Notes: generated by a model from the letters alone, not told the origin. Numbered from the stretch's first letter, positions 23,330 to 33,100 are shown. The stretch: 33,293 bases of DNA from SIG636 sp045537905 (GCA_045537905.1 JAZSQJ010000054.1:1-33293); one strand, 5' to 3'. A program made the numbers and translations.

Positions 23330-24412
23330 CTATTCTCCATACAACGCCTTATTAAGGTCGTTTGTAAGACGTGCTATGGTTCTGAACGGTATGTTCTTCC
23401 CTGCACTGTCGTAGTCGATAGTAGTGTATATTACCATTATATAAGGGTGGGGAGCGTACACAACTGCGATATCGTGATACGCCACGTTACCCGGCTTTAT
23501 TGCGCCGTATTTTTGCAATACCTCATACTCCTTCAGCTCTGCCCCTATCTGATAATTATAGCTGGCATTACAGCCTGCGTTTTTCATAAGTGCAAGACCT
23601 GCACCGTTGTAGCAGGCTACGTCGTACAGCAAAGCACCCATTTCCGAAGCCGTACAATTGGCGTAGCCGTTATAGGTGTAGTAATCTACGCCCAGCTCTG
23701 CCACGTTCTTGAGATAGTCTGTAAGTCCAAAACGCTCTATCAGCATACTGTAAGCGATATTGTCGCTATATCTCAGCACATAGTCCATAAGAGTGGCTAC
23801 CGTGAAATAACCGCCCGTTGCCATACCCTTCATCACGCCTGAGCCCGAATCCTTGTGGCGTGCCTCGTACTGCTTGGTCTCGTTTATATCTATCTCTCCA
23901 TTGTCTGCAAGAGAGGACAGGTATTTTATATAGTGAAGCTTAGAGGTGCTTGCGGTTTTGAAGTCCTTGTCGCAACCGTAGGACACGTAGCTGTTAAACT
24001 CCAGGTCGCAATAGAAGAAACCGTAGCCGCTGTCTTTGAGGTAGTCCTCCAGGGCGGTCAGCTCCTCTACAGCCTTGCCCTCGATATCAGTTTTGAAGCC
24101 CGGCTCCCTTATTGAAGCTATAAAAGAGGTTATCTCCGTATGGCTTAGCTTTGGTGCCTCCTCACTGCTGTCCTCTGAGAGGGCAAGGCTTTCCTCCGAT
24201 GACGGAGGGGCGTCCTCAGAGCTTGACAAGCTTTCCTCTGAAGATATGCTTGTATCCTCGACGGTTTCCTCCCCGGAGAAGTCTATAGAAACAGCATAGC
24301 TTTCCTCTTTACTGATTACAGACGCATCCTTACTTCCCTCTCCCACGTTGCTTGCCGTGCAGGATGCCAGCAGGAGAGAGCTTAACAACAGGCTTAAAAT
24401 AAACTTTTTCAT
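23330..24412 (-). CDS. Class A beta-lactamase-like serine hydrolase lipoprotein
   Basis: A 360-residue exported lipoprotein: signal peptide with lipobox LLASC (Cys18), a Ser/Glu-rich linker (about 25-88) and a penicillin-recognising fold (about 90-360). The three active-site elements can be read as STSK (Ser155 nucleophile, Lys158), YSDN (216-218 SDN) and KPG (306-308) in place of KTG. The Glu166-type omega-loop motif (ExxLN) of true class A beta-lactamases is not evident; TASEMGALL near 254-262 may occupy that area. It may therefore be a peptidase/transpeptidase-like or penicillin-binding protein rather than an antibiotic-degrading enzyme. The start ATG has TTGGAG upstream. It is transcribed divergently from metF. 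Confidence 0.85.
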   Translation of the reverse strand: MKKFILSLLLSSLLLASCTASNVGEGSKDASVISKEESYAVSIDFSGEETVEDTSISSEESLSSSEDAPPSSEESLALSEDSSEEAPKLSHTEITSFIASIREPGFKTDIEGKAVEELTALEDYLKDSGYGFFYCDLEFNSYVSYGCDKDFKTASTSKLHYIKYLSSLADNGEIDINETKQYEARHKDSGSGVMKGMATGGYFTVATLMDYVLRYSDNIAYSMLIERFGLTDYLKNVAELGVDYYTYNGYANCTASEMGALLYDVACYNGAGLALMKNAGCNASYNYQIGAELKEYEVLQKYGAIKPGNVAYHDIAVVYAPHPYIMVIYTTIDYDSAGKNIPFRTIARLTNDLNKALYGE

Positions 24413-24439
24413 TTGCTACTCCAATTATTTGATAGTACC

Positions 24440-24468
24440 ATTTTAATACAAAGGCCCGCTCTTGTCAA
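24440..24468 (-). promoter_or_regulatory. Promoter of the beta-lactamase-like gene
   Basis: Minus strand: TTGACA (24468-24463), 17-nt spacer and TAAAAT (24445-24440). Confidence 0.8.
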
Positions 24469-24476
24469 GAAAGCTG

Positions 24477-24506
24477 TTGACAAAACAGCCTTTCAAAAGC
24501 TATAAT
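24477..24506 (+). promoter_or_regulatory. metF operon promoter
   Basis: TTGACA (24477-24482), 18-nt spacer and TATAAT (24501-24506). The leader is only about 35 nt, so no SAM riboswitch or T-box fits here. The -35 lies 8 bp from the divergent -35, forming a compact back-to-back promoter pair. Confidence 0.85.
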
Positions 24507-24548
24507 GTAGGTGGAATGTTATAATTTTAATAAGGCGGTGTATACATA

Positions 24549-25424
24549 ATGAAATTAACTGAGGTTTTTAACAGCGGCAAGCTGTCTTTATCCTTTGAGG
24601 TATTTCCACCTAAAAGCGATACAGCCTTTGAGTCGGTAAAGCACGCTACCGAGGAGATTGCAAAGCTACGCCCCTCCTTTATGAGCGTTACCTACGGTGC
24701 CGGCGGCGGTACCAGCCGATACACCCTTGATATTGCCCGTAATATAAAAGAAAGCTACGGTGTGCCTACCCTTGCACACCTTACCTGTGTTTCCTCTACC
24801 AAGGAAACGGTAAGAGAAAAGATTAAACAGATTAAGGCTGCGGGCATTGATAACATTATGGCGTTGCGTGGTGACCTTACCCCTGAGCTTGAGAAGGGGG
24901 ACAGAAGCACCTGGGCATACAGACACGCTACTGACCTTATAAGAGATATCCGCGAGATAAGCGACGACTTTTGTATAGGCGGTGCCTGCTACCCCGAGAT
25001 ACACCCCGAGAGTGCCAATCAGGCTGAGGATATTTTACACCTTAAGGAAAAGGTAGAGGCAGGCTGCTCCTTCCTTACCACCCAGATGTTTTTTGATAAC
25101 AACCTTCTTTACAACTTCCTTTACAAGATAAGGGAGGCAGGTATTACCGTGCCTGTTGTTGCAGGGATTATGCCTATTACCAAGGCTACGCAGGTTGAGC
25201 GTGCCATTAAGCTGTCCGGCTCCTTTATGCCCCAGAGATTCAAGAGCCTTGTGGACAAGTTTGGTTCCAACCCCGACGCTATGAAGCAAGCAGGTATTGC
25301 CTACGCTACAGACCAGATTATTGACCTTTTTGCCAACGGCGTAAACAACGTTCACGTTTACTCTATGAACAACCCCGACGTGGCAGAAAAGATACAAAGC
25401 AATCTTTCTGATATTTTAGGCTAG
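24549..25424 (+). CDS. metF: Methylenetetrahydrofolate reductase
   Basis: This cytoplasmic flavoenzyme reduces 5,10-methylene-THF to 5-methyl-THF, the methyl donor for methionine synthase. Its 291 residues have the normal bacterial length and motifs: LSFEVFPPKSD with the catalytic Glu (about 17), MSVTYGAGGGTSRYTLDIA (about 41-59), HLTCVSST, NIMALRGD (about 102-109), and ETxMFFDN-like TTQMFFDN. The RBS AAGGCGG precedes the ATG by about 9 nt. It is first in a three-gene methionine operon: the activation-domain gene starts two bases after its stop, and metH overlaps that gene. Confidence 0.97.
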   Translation: MKLTEVFNSGKLSLSFEVFPPKSDTAFESVKHATEEIAKLRPSFMSVTYGAGGGTSRYTLDIARNIKESYGVPTLAHLTCVSSTKETVREKIKQIKAAGIDNIMALRGDLTPELEKGDRSTWAYRHATDLIRDIREISDDFCIGGACYPEIHPESANQAEDILHLKEKVEAGCSFLTTQMFFDNNLLYNFLYKIREAGITVPVVAGIMPITKATQVERAIKLSGSFMPQRFKSLVDKFGSNPDAMKQAGIAYATDQIIDLFANGVNNVHVYSMNNPDVAEKIQSNLSDILG

Positions 25425-25425
25425 T

Positions 25426-26031
25426 ATGAGTCAAAGCACCGTTAAAATCTACTCTGCACCGCCTGTGGATATGAGGGCGGTGCTGCGCTATGCCCTTGAC
25501 ACAAGGCTGACACCTGAGACCGAGGAGCTTTACAGAAGCTGTATGGAGGAGTGCTTGCCGAAAACCGTATACAAGCTTTGTTATTTGGAAACAGAGGTAA
25601 GCGTTACGGATTTTGGAGTAAGGCTTGGCGGTACCCACATCCCCTCCGACGACCTTAGGAGACGGCTTGAGGGTTGCGAAATCGCCGTAGTTTTTGCCGC
25701 AACGGTAGGACTGGACTACGACAGGCTTGTTACCCGTTACGGCAGGCTGGACACAGCAAGGGCACATATTATAAACGCTATCGGTACGGAGCGTGTTGAG
25801 GCTTTGTGCGATGCCTTTTGCGCTGACTTAGCCGACACCCACGGCGGTGTTACTGCCAGATTCAGCGCCGGATACGGAGATTTGCCCTTGGAGCTGCAGA
25901 GAGATATATTTGCTATGCTTAAGCCCGAAAGGATAGGGATTTATCTTAACGGCAGCTTGCTTATGACGCCTTCTAAGTCCGTTACCGCCATCGTGGGTAT
26001 TAAACAGCAAGGAGCAACAGAAGAACTATGA
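25426..26031 (+). CDS. Stand-alone MetH reactivation (SAM-binding) domain protein
   Basis: A 201-residue protein corresponding to the C-terminal activation domain of cobalamin-dependent methionine synthase. That domain binds SAM and flavodoxin-type electron donors to re-methylate cobalamin that has oxidised to cob(II)alamin. The diagnostic RFSAGYGDLPLELQRDIF (about 145-162) matches the RxxxGY SAM-binding motif of MetH, and LLMTPSKSVTAIVGI matches its C-terminal end. The first ~75 residues form the helical and strand scaffold. It starts two bases after metF and its TGA overlaps the metH ATG, so all three are co-translated. The neighbouring MetH lacks this domain, so the two proteins together make one split enzyme. 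Confidence 0.92.
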   Translation: MSQSTVKIYSAPPVDMRAVLRYALDTRLTPETEELYRSCMEECLPKTVYKLCYLETEVSVTDFGVRLGGTHIPSDDLRRRLEGCEIAVVFAATVGLDYDRLVTRYGRLDTARAHIINAIGTERVEALCDAFCADLADTHGGVTARFSAGYGDLPLELQRDIFAMLKPERIGIYLNGSLLMTPSKSVTAIVGIKQQGATEEL

Positions 26032-28427
26032 TGAGAATTACCGATTATATAAAGGAAAACATACTGTTTCTTGACGGCGGTATGGGAACCCTGCTACAGG
26101 AAAGGGGACTCGGACCCGGAGAGCTGCCCGAAAGGTGGAATATTACCCACCCCGAGGAGATTGTAAATATACACCGCAGATACTATGACGGGGGCAGTAA
26201 CGTCGTTAACACCAACACCTTCGGTGCCAACTCCTTGAAGTTTGGCAGTGAGGAGCTGGAGCAGATTATACGTGCCGCTATAGACAACGCCAGAACAGCG
26301 GCAGAGAGCAGCATAGGCAATCAGGAAAAGTGGGTTGCGCTGGATATAGGCCCTACCGGGCGTATGCTTAAGCCCTACGGAGACTTTGAGTTTGAGGATG
26401 CGGTGGCTACCTTTGCCGAAACCGTAAGGCTTGGCGTCAAGTACGGTGCTGACCTTATCGTTATCGAGACTATGAACGATAGCTACGAAACAAAGGCGGC
26501 ACTTCTTGCCGCTAAGGAAAACAGCTCTCTCCCCGTTTTTGTTTCCAACGCCTACGGCGAGGACGGCAAGCTGATGACGGGGGCATCCCCTGCCGCTATG
26601 GTTGCCCTGCTTGAGGGTATGGGTGCGGACGCTATCGGCGTTAACTGCTCCTTAGGCCCTAAGGCTCTTGGCGGAGTGGTTGAGGAGTATATAAAATACG
26701 CCTCTGTACCCGTTATCGTTAAGCCTAACGCAGGCTTGCCCAGAGTTTTTGAGGGCAAAACCCTTTTCGACGTGGACAGCTCTGAGTTTGCCACAGACGT
26801 TATGGAGCTTGTACAAAAGGGTGCAAGGGTTGTGGGCGGCTGTTGCGGTACCACGCCCGAATATATTGCCGCATTAAGTGCTTTGTGTAGGAATATTACG
26901 CCCGAGGCTATTACGAAAAAGAGTTTTAGTCTTGTTTCATCCTATACCCACGCAGTTGCTTTTGGGGACAGACCCGTGCTTATCGGTGAGCGTATCAATC
27001 CTACGGGTAAAAAGCGTTTCAAGGAGGCTCTTAAGGCTGAGGATATAGACTACATATTAAAGGAAGGTATTGCCCAGCAGGAAAAGGGCGTGGATATACT
27101 GGACGTTAACGTGGGACTTCCCGAGATAGACGAGGTAAGACTGCTTAAAACCGCCGTTTGTGAGCTGCAGGCTATTGTTGACCTGCCCTTGCAGATAGAC
27201 ACCTCTGATGCGTCAGCTATGGAAGCGGCGCTCCGTTTGTACAACGGCAAGGCTATGATAAATTCCGTTAACGGTAAGGCGGAGAGTATGGAGGCTGTGT
27301 TCCCTCTTGCCAAAAAATACGGCGGCTTGATCGTTGCCCTTACCCTTGACGAGGGCGGTATACCCGAAACTGCCGAGGGCAGACTTCAAATAGCGAAAAA
27401 CATACTAAAAGAGGCAGAAAAACACGGTATTGATAAAAAAGACCTTATATTTGACCCCTTGGCACTGACTATCAGCGCTGATACGAGGGCAGGGACCGAA
27501 ACTCTTAAGGCGGTAAAGCTTATCAGAGAGGAGCTTGGCTGTAACACCACCCTTGGCGTATCCAACGTTTCCTTTGGCTTGCCCGAGCGTGATATTGTTA
27601 CAAGCAGCTTCTTTACCCTTGCTATGGGCGTTGGGCTTTCTGCCGCAATAATGAACCCTTACTCGGTGGAGATGATGAAGGCGTACCGTGCCTTTATGGC
27701 GATAAACGGGCTGGACTGTAGCTGTGCGAACTATATTGAGTTTGCCTCTACTCTGCCCAAAACCGTTGCCGTGGGTGCGGAGGCTTCGTCTACTGCCAAG
27801 GACGACGGGGGTACCGAGCTGCAAAAGGCTATTATAAAGGGACTTAAGGAGCAGGCGGCTGTAATTACTGCAAGGATGCTGGGCACGGTGGCTCCTTTGG
27901 ACATAGTACAAAACGAGGTTATCCCCGCCCTTAATACGGTAGGCGTAGGCTTTGAAAACAAGACCCTGTATCTGCCTCAGCTTCTGATGAGTGCGGAGGC
28001 GGCTAAGGTTGCCTTTGAACAAATAAAGGCAGCCGCTAAGGACGGCAGGGCGGCAGACAAATGCGCCTTTATAATCGCCACCGTTAAGGGTGACATTCAC
28101 GATATCGGCAAAAATATCGTTAAGCTGTTGCTGGAAAACTACGGCTTTGCGGTTTACGATCTGGGCCGTGACGTTCCGCCGGAGGTTATAGCAAGCAAGG
28201 CTGTGGAGCTTAAGGCTCCTATCGTGGGGCTTAGCGCCTTGATGACCACCACCGTACCTGCTATGGAGGAGACTATAAGACTACTGAAAAAGGATGCTCC
28301 GTGGTGCAAGGTCGTAGTTGGCGGTGCGGTGCTTAACGCCGAGTATGCCAAGTCTATCGGTGCTGACCGTTATGCCAAGGATGCTATGGAGGCTGTACGC
28401 TTTGCCGAGGAGATTTACAGGGGGTAA
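26028..28427 (+). CDS. metH: Cobalamin-dependent methionine synthase without activation domain
   Basis: Transfers a methyl group from 5-methyl-THF via cobalamin to homocysteine, giving methionine. Of its 799 residues, 1-290 are the homocysteine domain, with zinc ligands Cys207 (GVNCSLGP) and Cys272-Cys273 (VGGCCGTTPEY). About 310-575 form the pterin-binding barrel (VLIGERINPTGKKRF, DVNVGLPEIDE, INSVNGK). About 595-680 form the helical cap. About 681-799 form the B12-binding Rossmann domain, with the His ligand His691 in GDIHDIGKNIV and GLSALMTTT. The E. coli enzyme has about 1227 residues; the missing C-terminal activation domain is supplied by the preceding gene. Two ATGs in tandem are possible starts; the first overlaps the upstream stop. 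A GerMN lipoprotein gene starts five bases after its stop. Confidence 0.96.
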   Translation: MMRITDYIKENILFLDGGMGTLLQERGLGPGELPERWNITHPEEIVNIHRRYYDGGSNVVNTNTFGANSLKFGSEELEQIIRAAIDNARTAAESSIGNQEKWVALDIGPTGRMLKPYGDFEFEDAVATFAETVRLGVKYGADLIVIETMNDSYETKAALLAAKENSSLPVFVSNAYGEDGKLMTGASPAAMVALLEGMGADAIGVNCSLGPKALGGVVEEYIKYASVPVIVKPNAGLPRVFEGKTLFDVDSSEFATDVMELVQKGARVVGGCCGTTPEYIAALSALCRNITPEAITKKSFSLVSSYTHAVAFGDRPVLIGERINPTGKKRFKEALKAEDIDYILKEGIAQQEKGVDILDVNVGLPEIDEVRLLKTAVCELQAIVDLPLQIDTSDASAMEAALRLYNGKAMINSVNGKAESMEAVFPLAKKYGGLIVALTLDEGGIPETAEGRLQIAKNILKEAEKHGIDKKDLIFDPLALTISADTRAGTETLKAVKLIREELGCNTTLGVSNVSFGLPERDIVTSSFFTLAMGVGLSAAIMNPYSVEMMKAYRAFMAINGLDCSCANYIEFASTLPKTVAVGAEASSTAKDDGGTELQKAIIKGLKEQAAVITARMLGTVAPLDIVQNEVIPALNTVGVGFENKTLYLPQLLMSAEAAKVAFEQIKAAAKDGRAADKCAFIIATVKGDIHDIGKNIVKLLLENYGFAVYDLGRDVPPEVIASKAVELKAPIVGLSALMTTTVPAMEETIRLLKKDAPWCKVVVGGAVLNAEYAKSIGADRYAKDAMEAVRFAEEIYRG

Positions 28428-28432
28428 CGTGT

Positions 28433-29404
28433 ATGAAAAAACTGTGTTGTTTTTTACTTTGCTTTGTTTTGCTGGGCTTTGCCCTTGGTGGCTGTAATAA
28501 AGCCGAGGTCAGGGACGGCAGCATTGCCGATACAAGCGACGCCTCTTCTGCCGATTATTCCTCTGCAGAAAGCTCTGAGGATATAAGCACAGAAAACAGC
28601 AGCTCCGAGGATAGCAGCTCTGAGGACAGTAGCGAGGAAAGGACCGTTACCGTATATATACCCGTTGAGGGTGACGTTGCCCTCAGCACAAAGCAGGTAG
28701 AGTCTGACGGCACCGACGAGGGGCTTATCGGTGCTATGGTGGAAGCCGGAGCTTTGCCAGAGGATACAAAAATGAACTTTTTGCGTGTTGCCGACGGGAT
28801 TGCTCACGTTGACCTTAACAAGGCGTACGCCGACTACGTTTATGCAGGCACCTTTGCCCAATACTACGGCATAGGCTGTGTGGTTAATACCCTTATCGAC
28901 CGTTATGACGTGGACAGGGTGTTTATCACCGCCGACGGAAAGATAGTAACGGGTGCAGAGGGGGACTATTTTTACAAGCCCCTTGAATACTTTGGTGAGC
29001 GTGAGGACAAGCACGGCAAAGAGTATGCAGTTCTTTACCGTTTTGACGTAAACGACGCCACCTTTACCCCTGAGCCCATCACCTTTGACGGCACTGCCGA
29101 GGGCTTGGTAAAGGCGTGGTCTGACAGCCGAGACAGCGACAAGACCTATGCTCTTAACTCCTTCTCCGTCAAGGACGGAGTTGCCTATGCGGATATGAAC
29201 GCCGCCTTTGGAGAGCTGGTTTATATGGGCTTGTTTACCGAAATGGAGGTATACAGCCTTGCCTTTTCCCTGCTTAGCTATTTTGGGATGACCGAGGCGG
29301 AAAGCGTTTTTGTAAGCATTGACGGAGTTCCCTTCAAGAGCGATTACAGCGGTCTGGAAAGTGAAGCTATCCGTTTTTCACCCGATATGGTGCTGGCTAA
29401 ATAA
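28433..29404 (+). CDS. Lipoprotein with two GerMN domains
   Basis: A 323-residue exported lipoprotein with signal peptide and lipobox ALGGC (Cys21), a Ser/Glu/Asp linker (about 28-70) and two GerMN (germane) modules at about 70-190 and 205-320. Both contain the typical core (GLIGAMVEAGALPEDTKMNF and GLVKAWSDSRDSDKTYALNS), followed by an aspartate-rich strand (AHVDLNKAYADY; AYADMNAAFGEL). GerMN domains occur in the spore protein GerM and envelope lipoproteins and are thought to bind cell-wall or carbohydrate ligands. It is only five bases from the metH stop, which places it in the methionine transcript although no metabolic link is evident. The same architecture reappears at the C-terminus of the BlaR1-like protein downstream. 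Confidence 0.88.
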   Translation: MKKLCCFLLCFVLLGFALGGCNKAEVRDGSIADTSDASSADYSSAESSEDISTENSSSEDSSSEDSSEERTVTVYIPVEGDVALSTKQVESDGTDEGLIGAMVEAGALPEDTKMNFLRVADGIAHVDLNKAYADYVYAGTFAQYYGIGCVVNTLIDRYDVDRVFITADGKIVTGAEGDYFYKPLEYFGEREDKHGKEYAVLYRFDVNDATFTPEPITFDGTAEGLVKAWSDSRDSDKTYALNSFSVKDGVAYADMNAAFGELVYMGLFTEMEVYSLAFSLLSYFGMTEAESVFVSIDGVPFKSDYSGLESEAIRFSPDMVLAK

Positions 29405-29414
29405 GCATTTTTAG

Positions 29415-29436
29415 AAAAAAGGCTGTCAATGCAGCC
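29415..29436. repeat. Left half of a split terminator hairpin
   Basis: AAAAAAGGCTG-TCAATG-CAGCC lies right after the GerMN lipoprotein stop but lacks the T-run. A near-identical hairpin with a full T-run stands at 29660-29687, as if a block of about 220 bp had been inserted here. Confidence 0.55.
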
Positions 29437-29659
29437 TCAAGCTGATGACAAACCTTGTCATCAGCTTGACTGAGCGCTTAGAAAGAGTGCAGACAAGACG
29501 AACCGAGGTGAGAACTGTACTTAGTACTGCGAGCCGAGGTTCGTTTTGAACGAAAAAATGCAATAACGAAAAAATTCGAGGATGAAATTCCTCGAATTTT
29601 CTTCTTTATGGGAAAGAAATTTTAGCTTTTTCGTGGTCTGTGCCTTTGTCAGCGGTCTG
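29437..29659. mobile_element. Hairpin-rich insertion-like block (MITE/REP-like)
   Basis: A non-coding block beginning with a perfect 15-bp inverted repeat, TCAAGCTGATGACAA and TTGTCATCAGCTTGA (29437-29469, 3-nt loop). It continues with ACGAACC/GGTTCGT inverted sequences around a TACTTAGTA core (near 29500-29546) and the hairpin AAAATTCGAGG/CCTCGAATTTT (29571-29600). No open frame is present. It lies between two copies of the same terminator hairpin. Miniature mobile element is an inference; terminal repeats and target duplication could not be proven. Confidence 0.4.
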
Positions 29660-29687
29660 AAAAAGGCTGTGGAGGCAGCCTTTTTTT
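29660..29687 (+). terminator. Terminator with T7 tail
   Basis: AAAAAGGCTG-TGGAGG-CAGCCTTTTTTT, a strong intrinsic terminator just upstream of the blaI-type promoter. It is related to the T-less hairpin at 29415-29436. Confidence 0.82.
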
Positions 29688-29697
29688 ATTTATCCTA

Positions 29698-29753
29698 TTG
29701 ACAACACAGGTATATTGTGTTATACTCCAAATGTAGGTTGTACGCATACAACC
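29698..29753 (+). promoter_or_regulatory. Promoter and two dyad operators of the BlaI/BlaR1-type operon
   Basis: TTGACA (29698-29703), 17-nt spacer and TATACT (29721-29726) make the promoter. One dyad, AACACA-N7-TGTGTT (29703-29721), fills the spacer. A second, GGTTGTA-CGCA-TACAACC (29736-29753), lies at the transcription start. BlaI/MecI repressors bind TACA/TGTA-type dyads at such positions, so autorepression is likely. Confidence 0.75.
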
Positions 29754-29772
29754 AAGTTAGGAGTTGATCGAT

Positions 29773-30132
29773 ATGAATGAATTTAAGATATTTGAAAGCG
29801 AGTACAAATTTTACCTTATACTATGGGAGAGGGAGCCTATAGGCAGTATGGAGCTGGTAAAGCTGTGCAAGGAAAGGCTTGGCTGGTCTAAGTCCACCAC
29901 GTATATGGTTATAAGGCGGCTGGCTGAGCGTGGGATTGTTAAAAACGAAAACGCCGTTGTCAGCGCCCTTGTAAGCAAGGAGCAGGTACAGCTTTCGGAC
30001 ATTGAGGAGCTTATGGAAACGAGGTTTGAGGGTAGCACGCCTTCCTTCTTGTCTGCCTTTGCTAAGCACAAAAAGCTTAGTGACAAGCAGATAGCCGAAA
30101 TAATGGAAATTATCAACAGAGCAGAGGAGTGA
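29773..30132 (+). CDS. BlaI/MecI/CopY-family repressor
   Basis: A 119-residue winged-helix repressor. It begins MNEFKIFESEYKFYLILWER; EPIGSMELVKLCKERLGWSK then STTYMVIRRLAERGIV hold the HTH and wing, and a C-terminal dimerisation helix pair ends at MEIINRAEE. Family members are inactivated by proteolysis triggered by a BlaR1-type membrane protease, which is encoded next here. The ATG at 29773 has TAGGAG upstream; an ATG nine bases earlier is less well placed. The usual cleavage region (near residue 100, F/N-x in the dimerisation helix) aligns with SFLSAFAKHKK. It lies 9 bp before the blaR1-like gene. Confidence 0.9.
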   Translation: MNEFKIFESEYKFYLILWEREPIGSMELVKLCKERLGWSKSTTYMVIRRLAERGIVKNENAVVSALVSKEQVQLSDIEELMETRFEGSTPSFLSAFAKHKKLSDKQIAEIMEIINRAEE

Positions 30133-30141
30133 TTTGCCGTA

Positions 30142-33100
30142 ATGAACACTTTTTTTATAAAGCTGCTTGACATCAGCGCTTTGTCCTGCTTCGTGATATG
30201 CGCCGTTATCGTTTTACGGCTGTGCTTTAAGAAATCCCCTGCGTATATCCGTTGCTTGCTATGGAGCCTGGTTGCCCTGCGTTTGATACTGCCCGTAAGT
30301 ATAGAAAGCTCTCTTAGCCTTGTCCCCAGCGAAACTCCCGTTTCGGACTACATAGGCTCCTCCGTACAGACCACGCCCACTTTGCCAAGCCATAAGCCTG
30401 AAGCTATCATACCGCCGACTGATAATGATACTCCCGACGACACCGTTATTGATACTCCCGAAAAGGTGCCCGAGCCTGTTATACCGCCGGTGGAAAACAA
30501 GGATGATGCCGCAGATACGCCCCTTATCCAGGCACCCATCAACCCCGAGGTTCCCGGGGAAAGCAAACAGGCAGATTGGAAGCAAACGGCCTTTTACGTA
30601 TGGCTGTTGGGTGCGGTTTTGATGCTGGCTTATATGCTTGGGAGCTACGTATTCATACGCAAAAAGGTAAGGAATGCCGTCCTTTATGACGAGAGGATAC
30701 GCATATTCAACGGGGATACCTCACCCTTTGTGCTTGGGATAATAAAGCCCACCGTTTACGTTCCCTCGGTATTCAACGGCGAACAGCTTGAGTGTATACT
30801 GGCACACGAAAAAGCCCATATATCCCGTGGGGACCATTTGCTTAAGCCTTTTGCATTTTTATTGCTTTCTGTTTACTGGTTTAACCCCCTTACGTGGCTT
30901 GCTTACATTATGTTTTGTAAGGATATTGAGCTTGCCTGTGACGAAAAGGTTATTGCAAAGCTCAGCCTTCCTCAGCGGAAGCTGTATTCCGTTACCCTGC
31001 TTGCTTGCAGTACCAAGCGGCTTAGCGTTGTTTCCCCCCTTGCCTTTGGCGAGGTGGGTGTAAAGGAAAGGGTGAATAATGTGATGAACTATAAAAAGCC
31101 TTCGTTTTGGATAATATGTATTACGCTTATTGCGGCAGCAGCCGCGGCAGTATTTTTTATAACCTCTCCGTCTTCCTCCACCGTGGATGAGAGTGCAGAC
31201 AGCAGTGAAGAGGTCTCTGCGGAAAGCACGGACAGCACCGACGGTGATGATAGCGACGACGGATATGCGGAAGAGTTTACCAAAACCGAAAAGACCTTGG
31301 TAAAGGTAGACGGCGATATCCCCAAGGGTGCGATACAGTTTATTGATAACTCTATAACGGGTAAGATTATAAAGCTTAGCTTTAGCACCGACGTTACCGA
31401 TTTTAAGCTTATGGCAGTAAGCCACGTAGTTAAAGGCAACTCCCTTGCGACCGCCGAAACCGAGGAGGTTTTTGAAACGCTGTATTCCCTGAACAGGCTG
31501 AAGGCAGGGACGCCTTTTTACACTAACGTTGAGTGGGACTCCACGGAGTATTACACCGCTACAACCAAAGCTATTGAGTTTACCAACGCAAACGGGGCTA
31601 CGGAAAAGTATTATATACGCCAAAACCCACACCCCGGCACGATCAACAGTATTGTTACAGAGGAGTATATTAAAAACTATCCTACGTTTTATCTTTCTGC
31701 CATATCGAAACTGGACGAAAACCCCATTACCGTACAGTATGTCGAAGGCTACAAAAACACAAAAGGAGAAACCGTATATACGGACAGCGGTAAGGCTGAC
31801 GAGCTGGTTGAGATGTACATAGGTAACACGGTTACGGATTTCAAGATACTGGCAGTAAGCTGGAGCAAAGACGCTACGCCCACCTTCAAGCCCCTTTATG
31901 AGCTTGACCGTGTAAAGGGCAAGGTTTATTTTAAGACCTCCCTTTCCAAGGAGGAAGCACTTACAAACGTTACAAGAGCCATAGAGTTTGTTAACCCTGC
32001 AGGCAACAAAATGAGATACTACCTGCGTACCCACAAACACAACACGCCCGACTTGTTCCCGTATACGGTTTATCTGCAATCCGTAAACGGTTCGCCCAAG
32101 CCCGTAAGCACCCATGCTTCCATTGAACGTCTTACCTTGGGCGGTGGGATAGACGGGATACTGTACCACGATTTTGAAACTGACTTTTATGACCTGATAC
32201 GCATAAGCGTAAGTACTGCGGTTACAGATTTCAAATATTTATCGGTAAGCTGGGACGAGAATAATGCACCTGTATTTGAAACTCTGTTTTTCGCAGATAC
32301 GTTAACGCCCGACAATCCGTTCCACGCACAAACCAATATAGCAAGAGATAGCGCACTTACAAGCGTTACACGTGCTATTGAATACAAGGTGGTTGGCGGC
32401 GAGGTAGAACGGTTTTACATCAAAGCCGAGGTTGGAAGCGGAGAACCCTTTTACAATCCTTCAGGCAGCTACCATTGGACCTTGCGGCTTAAGTCCACTG
32501 AAGGCAACGGTGAATGGGTTAACCCCAACGAGGTAACGATATACGTTCCTGCCGAGGACGGCTATTCCTTTAACACGGTTACGTCCTACTGCGACGGTAC
32601 GCCTACGGGGATAATAGAGGCACTTACAAACGGAAAGTACAGCTACAAAGGTGAGATGCTGCCTGAGGGGATAGAGGTTAACTTCTTCCATATCATAAAC
32701 GACGTTATTTACATTGACCTCAGCAAAAGCTTTGAGGACTTTATCAGGACTAATGCCCTTATCGAACATCAGGCTGTAGGCAGCGTCGTAAACACTCTGC
32801 TTGGGTACTACAACGGGGAGAGGGTGTTTATTACCGTTGACGGAAAACGCTTGGAGCGTGCTGACGGCAGACGTTTTTCCAGACCCATAGGCTTTTACAC
32901 CGCAGAGGGCGACAGCACCGCCGATGACGAAACCAAGTACGCTACCCTTTACCTTTCAAACGTAAACCTTATGCAGACGTATCCCTATCCTGCCGCCTTT
33001 GACGGCACACCTCAAGGGTTGATTGATGCTTTAATAAAGGTAGGCGAGCTGAGAGAGGGTGTTGCCGTTAATTCCTTCGAGATAAAGGACGGTATTATTC

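Noticed and set aside
24507..24548. SAM riboswitch or T-box before the methionine operon
   Set aside because: The promoter leaves only about 35 nt of leader, too short for either.
30859..32169. 436-codon open frame on the minus strand
   Set aside because: Antisense to the BlaR1-like gene; no RBS or recognisable domain.
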